Origin: Alligator mississippiensis
Taxonomy: Eukaryota; Chordata; Crocodylia; Alligatoridae
Assembly: GCF_030867095.1 (NCBI RefSeq)
Contig: NC_081828.1
Span: forward strand, 77,001-141,000
Direction: 5' to 3'
DNA: 64,000 bases
Part shown: positions 57,060 through 64,000 of the stretch, piece after piece
Layout: every line of letters starts with the position of its first letter
Numbering within the stretch: the first letter of the stretch is position 1
Made by a program: the position numbers and the translations under genes
The notes under the pieces: generated by a model
Told to the model about the DNA's origin: nothing
The model's database searches: none
Seen by the model: the letters and a program-made list of their open reading frames with translations, nothing else

Positions 57060-57545
57060 TCCATTAAGAGTTCTCATATCACAACTCAAAATGGCTGGTT
57101 TTCCACACACAAACCACCACATGCCCTCAAAACAGGTTTCCAAATCCCCACTCCATTTCCCTCACACAACATAACCACGTTTCAGTACACTTACCCAACC
57201 ACCACACTATTTTTTTTAGGCCCCACAACACACCAGTCACACAAAAAACATCCCAAATGACCCTAAAATATCCACCCCATTTTCTTTATACAAAATCACC
57301 ATATTTCCAAACACATTTTCACAAACAGTTCCCAAATCATGAGTGACACAGTCACAATATTTTTTTAAAAAAGTCCTTTATCACCACAGAGAATAATCCG
57401 TTTTCAAACAAACAAAGGAACAAATCCCCTAATCCCACACATTTCCACAGTAAAGTTCCCAATCCCCACAGAAGTCTCCCGCTGTCACCACATTTCTACA
57501 AACGTTTCCATAGAAACGCCCCCAAATTACCACACAAAATGGCGG
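57060..57545. repeat. A/C-rich TTTCCACA satellite, array S5
   Basis: About one higher-order unit, placed between type 1 exon G and the CpG island. Confidence 0.8.
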
Positions 57546-58450
57546 GTTTCCCACGAGCCCACGCACGTGCCCGCCCCGCCCCACGCCCCGCTCGCCGGCC
57601 CCGTCCCGCCCCGGTGCAGACGACGCCCCCAACACTGCCCCCCGCCCCCGTTACCCCGGACGCGGAGCCCCCCAGCCCGCCCCGCCGGGGCCCGAGGCCG
57701 GGCTGGGCCGGGCGCCTCGGGGGGGCGGGGCGGAAGCGGCGACACGGCGCAGGCGCGGGGCGAGCGGTGGCGGGAGCGCGCACAAACCCGCCCACAGCGC
57801 TGCTTGCCCCGCGAGGCAAGCGCCGCCCGGGCAGACACGAGGGTCACGCCCGGCGCCTCGGCCTGCTCCTCCCCGGGCCCCGCTTCCGCCCGCGCGTCTC
57901 GCTCACACGTGGCCGTTACCAGCGCCGCGCCGGGCGCTCCCGCCGTGGGGAGCGCGTTCTCCCGCACGTGGTCGCCACAACAGCCGGTCGCAGCTCTCGC
58001 GGACCGCCCGGTGTCCGGGCCAGCAGCGGGACGTGGGCTCCGGGCAGCGCGGACCCGTCACGCGCACGCGGACAGCTGAGCGGGGCCGCTGAGGAGCAGA
58101 GTCAGATCAATCAGGGCACAGAATCCCGCACACTCCCCACCAGTCCCCGGCAGCCAATCAGAATGCGACCAAGGTCAGGCTGCTGGTCCCACCTCCCGCG
58201 GCACAGGCCAATCAGAGCGAAGAAGGGCGGAGTGGCACTGACCCTGCCCAAGCGGCCACTCCACCCAGTCGCCTCACTCTTCACGCTGGCCAATGGGAAC
58301 ACGAGCCTCCAATCCCGGCCTTGCTGTTCGTCGCAGGCACTGCCCGAGTTAAGCCCCGCACGAGGGGCGCCTTTGTTCTTCTCTCGCTGCCTTCATCTCC
58401 TCCCAGCCTGAGCAACCGGTGCGCGGCCCGAGCCGGGTTTTTTTCTCTCT
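57546..58450. promoter_or_regulatory. CpG island with CCAAT-box module P2
   Basis: CpG-dense from the end of satellite S5. CCAAT-type boxes lie near 58108 (variant), 58153, 58208 and 58290, with GGGCGG-type boxes between them. It is followed at about 58368 by a pyrimidine-rich 'cctttgttcttctctcgc' stretch resembling a TCT/TOP-type initiator. A canonical plus-strand donor-like GTAAGT lies at 58713. Long frames (57539-58411 and others) on both strands are compositional. Confidence 0.6.
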
Positions 58451-59039
58451 CGTCCCTCATGTCTTGGCTGCAAAGCCCAGGTTCAAAAGCAAGGGAACAG
58501 CACGGGGCAGGATTTTATTTTTTCTGGCTTGAAATCCCGGCTGCTCCGAGAGAATACATGAATATCTGTATCATCATCCCCATCTATAGAGACAGAGATA
58601 GTAACAGGATCACTGTGTCAATAATGGTATGTATTATACACACACCATCTGTATATCGGTATACAAACACATCCTTATTTGATACATCTCTGTACGGGTT
58701 CAGGTTTTTCGAAGTAAGTACGCAATAAATAACACCGTTCCCAAACTCTCCCACAGAATTGCATTGATGTCTTGCGGTGCTTCCTGAACAACAAGAGGTT
58801 TTTCATATCCATTTCTCTTTAAAACAGAAAAGTGTGCTTTGCCAAGTGCTCTCTAGGGAGGTTTCAGCGTCAGCCTAGCAGCAAACAGTCCTTCCTGGGG
58901 GCCCCCGTGCACGCCCTTAGACCACCTCTCAGCCTATCTAGGAGACAGGGAGGCTACGCAGGCGGGAGTAGGAGAGAAAAGGGCACTGGGACAGACACAG
59001 CTTCAGGCTTCAACACCAACCTCAGAAGAGAGCCTGACA
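58451..59039. repeat. Spacer module repeated at 60060-60560 and 61560-61960
   Basis: Landmarks 'atagtaacaggatcactgtg', 'gtatgtattatacacacacc' and 'cttcctgaacaac' recur in order in the three copies, with an SINE-like insertion in the second one (about 60304-60392). Confidence 0.65.
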
Positions 59040-60055
59040 GGCCCCGCAGGGCTGGGAACCCAATCTCCCGCACGAACCGCCGTGGCTGTCAGAACAGCCT
59101 GCCGCAGCGCTCCGGAACCGCCCGCGTGTCTGGGCCAGCTGCGGGACGCGAGCTCTGAGCACAGCTGACCAGGGGAGACAGACGAACAGCCAAAGAGGAC
59201 CGCTAAGGATCCAATCGGAGTCGGACCAATCAGAACACAGAAGAGTGCAGACCACCCACCATTCCCCGGCAGCCAATCAAAATGCGAACAAGGAGGGCGT
59301 TCGCCTGGACCCGCCTCCGCCAGCAGAGGCCAATCAGAGGGAAGAAGGGCGGAGCGGCCCTGATCCCGCCCAAGTGACAACTCCACCCAATCGCCTCAGG
59401 CCTTAATATGGCCAATAGAAACGCGAGACTCCGATCCTGGGCCTGCCGCGCTCCCCGGGCTGGGATCAATGTCCCGGGAATCGTGTGTCTGCCCCGACCA
59501 GTGCGAACCCGCCTGGCCCCGGCCGCGGGCACTGCTCCGGTACCGCCCCGAGCGAGCGAGGCCTTTTTTCTTCTCTCCCTGCTTTTATCTCTCGCCCGCC
59601 TGAGCTACAGGTGCGCGGCCGGAGCCGCTTTTCGTGCTCGCGCTGCCCTCCTCTCGCGGCTGCAAAGCCCACATGGAAGCAGAGGGAAGTAGCGCAGGGG
59701 AAGATTTTCTTTTCTTTGGCTTGAAAACCCAGCTGCAGCGCGCAGGTTGGAGCGCAGGGAGGGCGGCACGGAGCCGGCTTTGTTCCGGGCTCCAAGCGCC
59801 GCTCCAGCCCCAGGAGGGCAGCGCGGAGCCGCCTTTATTTCCTCTGCCTTGAAGCCGGGCTGCAGGGCCGCGGGTGAGCCACAGCACGGCAGCACGGAGC
59901 TGGCTTGTTCCCCACGCTGCCCTGCCCGGCGTGGCCACAGGAGGGCAGCACTCAGCAGGGATTTCCCCTCGGTGCCTAGATGTGGCGGCTGCTGCGCCCA
60001 GCTCGGAGCACGGGAGGCCGCGCCGAGAAGTGTATTTCTGACACTCGCCGTGGGT
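59040..60055. promoter_or_regulatory. CCAAT-box module P3 followed by CTCF-like motifs
   Basis: CCAAT boxes near 59212, 59226, 59273, 59330, 59387 and 59411, the densest of the four modules. A pyrimidine-rich initiator-like stretch lies at about 59563 ('ccttttttcttctctccc'). CTCF-like cores follow at about 59808 (ccccaggagggcagcg) and 59934 (ccacaggagggcagca). No splice-bounded exon could be assigned. Confidence 0.55.
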
Positions 60056-60195
60056 GCACAATGTCCCTGTTATAGATGTATGAGCTGCACTTATCATTGT
60101 AGGTCGGGACGCAAACATCGACATACGTGCATACCTATCTCGATTTCCCCTTCTGTAGGCAGTAATGGGGTCACTGCTAATTACGGCACCTATCC

Positions 60196-60216
60196 TACAC
60201 ACACACACACACACAC
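60196..60216. repeat. (CA)n microsatellite
   Basis: Short perfect CA run inside the spacer module. Confidence 0.9.
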
Positions 60217-60303
60217 GGACGCCCTTATTACATACATCGCTGTACAAATTCAATTTCCAAAAGTAGACATTGTTCCTTGTGTGAATATGGTATCTTTTAT
60301 TAC

Positions 60304-60392
60304 CAAATTTGGGTTGGTCTAATAAAAGAGATCAGATCCAAGGAACCTTGTCTGCCTATGTCCTTAGACCAACACGGCTACAACCTACACGC
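60304..60392 (+). mobile_element. Short SINE-like insertion, second copy
   Basis: Nearly the same sequence as 36743-36834 ('tttgggttggtctaataaaa' to 'cacggctacaacctacacg'). A target-site duplication is not clear here. It interrupts the spacer module relative to its other two copies. Confidence 0.65.
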
Positions 60393-60559
60393 CGTTTCCC
60401 AAAGCAAGCACACAACCATTAACACTGTCACTTCAATCCCCTCGGCTCAATATTTTACTTAATTTACAGCGACGTTCCCCAACTCTCCACTAGACTTGAA
60501 GTGATTCCTTGCACTTCTCACTGAACAACGGGCTTTTCCTTTTTCTTTTCTCCTTCAAA

Positions 60560-61520
60560 AAGGGGAAACTCCGTGGAAATCTTGCTGGCACCGACACAGG
60601 TCGGACCGGAGCCCGCCAAGCAGCACCGGTCCGGAAGCGCGGCGCGCGGCTTCGGGCAAAGGGGGCCGCCGCCCCCTCCAGTTCCCCGCGACACACGCCC
60701 GCGCCCGCCCCGCTGAACGGCTCCGTCGGGGACAGGAGTCGGACCAATCGCCACCCCTCTCACTAATCCATTGCAGCCAATCAGACTGCGGAGAAGGCGG
60801 GAACCCGCCTCCTTCGGCAGCGGCTAATCAGAGGGAACAGCACAGCCGGCTTAGGCCTGACCCCGCCCACACAACCCTGCCAGCCAATCGCCGCACTCTT
60901 GCAAGTGGCCAACGGAAACGCGAGACGCCGAACCGGGCCTGCCGCGCTCCGCCGGGCCGGGATCCCTGTCCCCGGAGTCGTGTGTCCGCCCCGAGCAGCG
61001 CGAACCCGGGTTTGTTCCCGGCCCTCATCTCCGGGCTCCAGGCGGGCAGCGCGGAGCGGCCTTTATTTCCGCGGCCTGAAATCCGATCTACAGGGCCCCG
61101 GGCGCACCGCAGCACGGCCGCTCGGAGCCGGTCCCTTATCTGCAGTACCCCCACGCTGCAACGCCCGGTTGTCACCACAGGAGCGCGGCACTGAGCTCGG
61201 TTTTATTTTCTCTGGCTTTCGCCTGGATGCGATTACGTTTGCAGCACAGGAGGGCGGCACCGACCCGCATAGTTCCCTCGCCGTATCTCCGGGCTCCAAG
61301 GCCCGCTCCAGCCCCAGGCGGGCAGCGCGGCGCCGGGTTGGGTGCCTGCCCAGCAATGCCCGGCGCGGCCACAGGAGGGCGGCTCTGAGCAGGGCTTATT
61401 CTCCGCCTTCACGTGCTGCGGCAATGCCCCGACGGGACCACAGGAGGGCAGCACCGAGCCCTCGACACAGCTCCGCCGCGGACTGACTGAACCACAGGAG
61501 GGCAGCACTGAGCCGGGTCT
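60560..61520. promoter_or_regulatory. CCAAT-box module P4 followed by CTCF-like motifs
   Basis: CCAAT-type boxes near 60743, 60776, 60884 and 60906 (variant). CTCF-like cores follow at about 61037, 61174, 61244, 61312, 61369, 61438 and 61492, all in the same orientation and mostly 55-70 bp apart. This is the longest of the three motif arrays. Frames such as 60899-61486 are compositional. Confidence 0.55.
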
Positions 61521-61799
61521 TTCTTCACACAAAGAATGGCTGCACAGGATACCTATTCTATCTGTATTAACCTCAGACACCCGTACATGGTTATACACAA
61601 GTATGACAGGTGAATGTCTATATCACTATTCCCCTGTATAGAGACAAGAGTCAGAGAGAGAAAGATAGTAACAGGATCACTGTGTTAATTATGGTGTGTA
61701 TTATACATACATACATACCCTTATTGGATACATCTCTGTGCAGGTTCAAGTTTTTCAGAATAAGTACACAATGAATAACACCATCACTTCAACCCCATT

Positions 61800-62740
61800 T
61801 TCACTATTATACTATTTTACAGGAAAAATCCCAAACTCTCCCCTGGCACTGAACTGATGTCCTGTGGTGCTTCCTGAACAACAGGTTTTTCATTTATTTT
61901 TCTCTTTACAAAACGAAAAATTGGTGTTTTGCAAGGTGGTCTCTAGAGAGGTTGCAGCATCAGCCCAGAACCAAACAGTCCTTCCTGGGGGTCCATGTGC
62001 ACCCCCCTCAGACCACCTCCCAGCATATCGAGGAGACGGTGGCTATGGAAGCGGGAGGACAGAAAAGAAGCACTGGGACAGACAAACAGCTTCAAGCTGA
62101 GAGAAATAAAGAGCGTAGGAGCAAGGAAAGCTCTTCGCCACCGACCTTGCAACTCTCCCCTTGCAGCTGGGAAATAGTGGTGGAGCCATGCTGCAAACTG
62201 TGATGGGACAAGGGGTTTCATGGGAGGCCTCTGGGAGAAGTGGGAGTCAGAGGCTGACAGAAACATTAGGTCACAGGCCCTGTGGTGTTGGGCACAGGAA
62301 AAAGGCCTGTTTCTCAGCAGCCCACACAGGGACCCGTTGCAGACATGACAGCTGTCAGGGGCCCTTCAACCCCAGGCCTTTAGGTGCTATTGTCACACTG
62401 AACCTCCTCACCCATAAGCTGGTTCCAAGGACAAGTGCACAAGGACTAGCCTGTGAGTAAGGGCAGATCCACATCAGACACTTTCACCTGAAGAAAAACG
62501 CTCACACTGTTAACCATCAATCCGTTAACCACAGATAAGGGTAAAATAACCCTGCTGCCAGCCTGAGCCATTTTCAAGGCATCTAGGCTAAGCTGGAGAA
62601 GTGCTGCAAACAGAAGGCCCAAAGCCTTATTCTGAGTGACTGCAGCATGAACCTTTGCACATGTGACAACTAAGTTGGTCACCAAGTAAAGGAAACCATC
62701 AAATAATTAAACAAAGCACCAGGCCTAAAAGGAGCTAAGA
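61800..62740. repeat. Composite unit 5: M4 module (partial)
   Basis: Collinear with 22170-23340 and 31340-32470 ('ttgcagctgggaaatagtgg', 'gttccaaggacaagtgcaca', 'ccattttcaaggc'), and ends with 'aggcctaaaaggagctaa' as in unit 1. Confidence 0.7.
62311..62450 (-). pseudogene. Type 2 recurring exon, copy H (donor half lost)
   Basis: Homologous to exon B from the acceptor (CTCACAG|GCTAGTCC at 62450) leftwards to about 62311. There the donor half and its intron flank are missing, the sequence joining the region that in unit 1 lies further left. A truncated copy. Confidence 0.45.
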
Positions 62741-64000
62741 AAAGTCTAAACATTAAATAATCCACATAAGCAACATTATAGCTTTATCATTAAGTAGTAG
62801 TAGTGGTAGCAACTGATGTAACTCAATGAGTATCTATAAATATTGGCATAGGCTGAAGGGAAATTTGGAGAACTCAGCAAATGCAAGAAAACTTGCTGCC
62901 AATCTGTGTACCACCCTCCTCCCACCTCCTGAGTCTCCCCAGCCAATGTAAGTGAACACCTATGTTGTGTGGTTGTGGATAGGCAGGAAGACTTTGAAAT
63001 AAAGGTTTGTTCTCCCGTTTCAAGGTGCAAACAAATAAAAGGTGGGGCTATAGACTTACTTCTGCCTCTCTTATCAGCAGCCTACCCACAAGGTTACCTG
63101 TAATCTAGGTAACAGGAGGCAGGGGTGGCGAGAGGGAGGGGGTTGCAGGGTGATTCCTCCCTCAGGCTGTAGATACAGCCAATGGCTGACAGGCCACATG
63201 GACTCTTTCAAACTACAGACCTAGCAGAAGCCTGACTTATGCATGACATGTATAAGTCATGGGTCTCGGAGGCGGGGAACAGCACCCTGGTCCCCCCATG
63301 GCCGATCGTCAAGCCAGGGGAGCACAGGGGGGCCCTTGCACATCCTCCAGACGACCCAGAAGTACTTCCTGTCTACTTCCAGGTTCGTTGCCAAGCACGT
63401 GGAGGGCCACCCCCCCCCAACTCCATGCACCCCAGCATTGCAGTGTTCACAAGCCACATTGGTACCTTGAGGTATATAGACACAGCTTTAAAAGTTTTTC
63501 CTATGTCCAAATCAGCATCAAATCTTCAGATTCGGCCAAATTGAATCAGGGACAGCAATCTGAATCAATGAATCGAATCACTGTCCCCAATTACGGCCGA
63601 ATCCAAATCGGATCAGGCCCACTTTGCACACCCCTAATGAGCAGCGCTCCTCCATCTCAGAGTTGTATTTTTCCCCAGGGACAGAGGCTCCAGATAAATG
63701 GCATCTTCCAAGTCCACAGGAAAACAGGTTCACTTTCATTCCCAAGCTTTCACTGAGACAGCTGTGTGACACCTATCAGAATTCTAATATTATAAAAACC
63801 TACGCCTGTCTGTCTGTCCATAACACTTTATTCATGCTCGGATTGGCTGACAGAAAGAGAGCGCGCCACGCGTGGGGGAGCACCACCATGATTCCAAAGC
63901 CGAGCAGAGGACTGGACAGAGGGTGAGGGAGCCAAGGTCCCCACCCGGCTCCCTGCAAGAGGCGGAACAGTGGCAGCACGGGGCGTTAGGTGGCAGCACT
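62741..64000. repeat. Dispersed module X, copy 3, and right edge
   Basis: 63125-63260 matches 12650-12790, and 63640-63770 matches the 'ccagggaca...ccacaggaaaacag' part of module X. 62741-63125 and 63260-63640 show nothing recognisable. From about 63790 a different sequence begins ('aaaacctacgcctgtctgtc') that I cannot classify. Confidence 0.5.

Larger units (their letters stand above)
56564..57060. repeat. Composite unit 5: right part of M3 and exon region
   Basis: Begins abruptly with 'ctgtggggtctgggccccc', which in units 1 to 4 sits inside the module (18027, 28609, 36130 and 44232). The sequence to its left is unrelated to the other units, so this is a duplication breakpoint. Confidence 0.7.

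Noticed and set aside
57539-58411. 290-codon plus-strand and overlapping minus-strand frames
   Set aside because: CpG-island composition produces Ala/Pro/Arg-rich frames on both strands. There is no domain, no conserved frame in the other P modules, and the CCAAT boxes lie within it.
1-64000. tRNA, rRNA or snRNA genes
   Set aside because: I looked for A/B box pairs and conserved stems and saw none that were convincing.

Overview
The window is vertebrate nuclear DNA, most likely from a non-avian sauropsid (crocodilian or turtle; inferred). The support is CR1-type LINE sequence with typical reverse transcriptase motifs, hAT- and pogo-type non-autonomous DNA transposons, TG...CA solo LTRs with target-site duplications, CpG-island promoters, and spliced exons with long introns. 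There are no bacterial operons, CRISPR arrays or recognisable tRNA/rRNA genes. Nearly all long open frames lie in GC-rich islands or in G-poor satellite, where stop codons are scarce, so they are not reported as genes.

Layout. 0.45-7.0 kb: a diverged tandem duplication of non-coding sequence (about 4.5 kb offset) interrupted by a rearranged LTR fragment and a solo LTR that itself carries another TG...CA insertion. 7.9-9.2 kb: a CpG island. 9.2-12.7 kb: no recognisable gene. 12.8-14.4 kb: a dispersed module with a solo LTR in it. 14.5-46 kb and 56.6-62.7 kb: at least five partial, same-orientation copies of one composite unit. In plus-strand order the unit is: GC-rich leader, a module containing an old hAT-like element, a minus-strand exon (type 1), an A/C-rich satellite, a CpG island with CCAAT-box arrays, and a second module with a related minus-strand exon (type 2). 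CR1 copies and solo LTRs separate or interrupt the units. 45.9-50.0 kb: a tandem satellite of about 490 bp per unit, packed with NRF1-like CGCATGCG palindromes and ATCGAT sites. 50.35-52.5 kb: two inverted solo LTRs. 52.5-56.56 kb: largely single-copy DNA holding three phase-compatible minus-strand coding exons of a host gene (perhaps C2CD2/C2CD2L-like). The composite repeat starts 13 bp beyond the first of these exons. 58.1-61.8 kb: a CCAAT-box promoter module followed by CTCF-like motifs, present in three local copies.

How the parts may work together. The recurring minus-strand exons keep splice acceptor and donor sites while their sequences drift, and each type 1 exon has a satellite and then a CpG island upstream on the minus strand. 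The simplest reading is an amplified spliced transcription unit, coding or long non-coding, with its own promoters. Insertions private to single units (solo LTRs, a pogo-like MITE, a short SINE) must postdate the duplications, whereas the hAT-like element shared by the units predates them.
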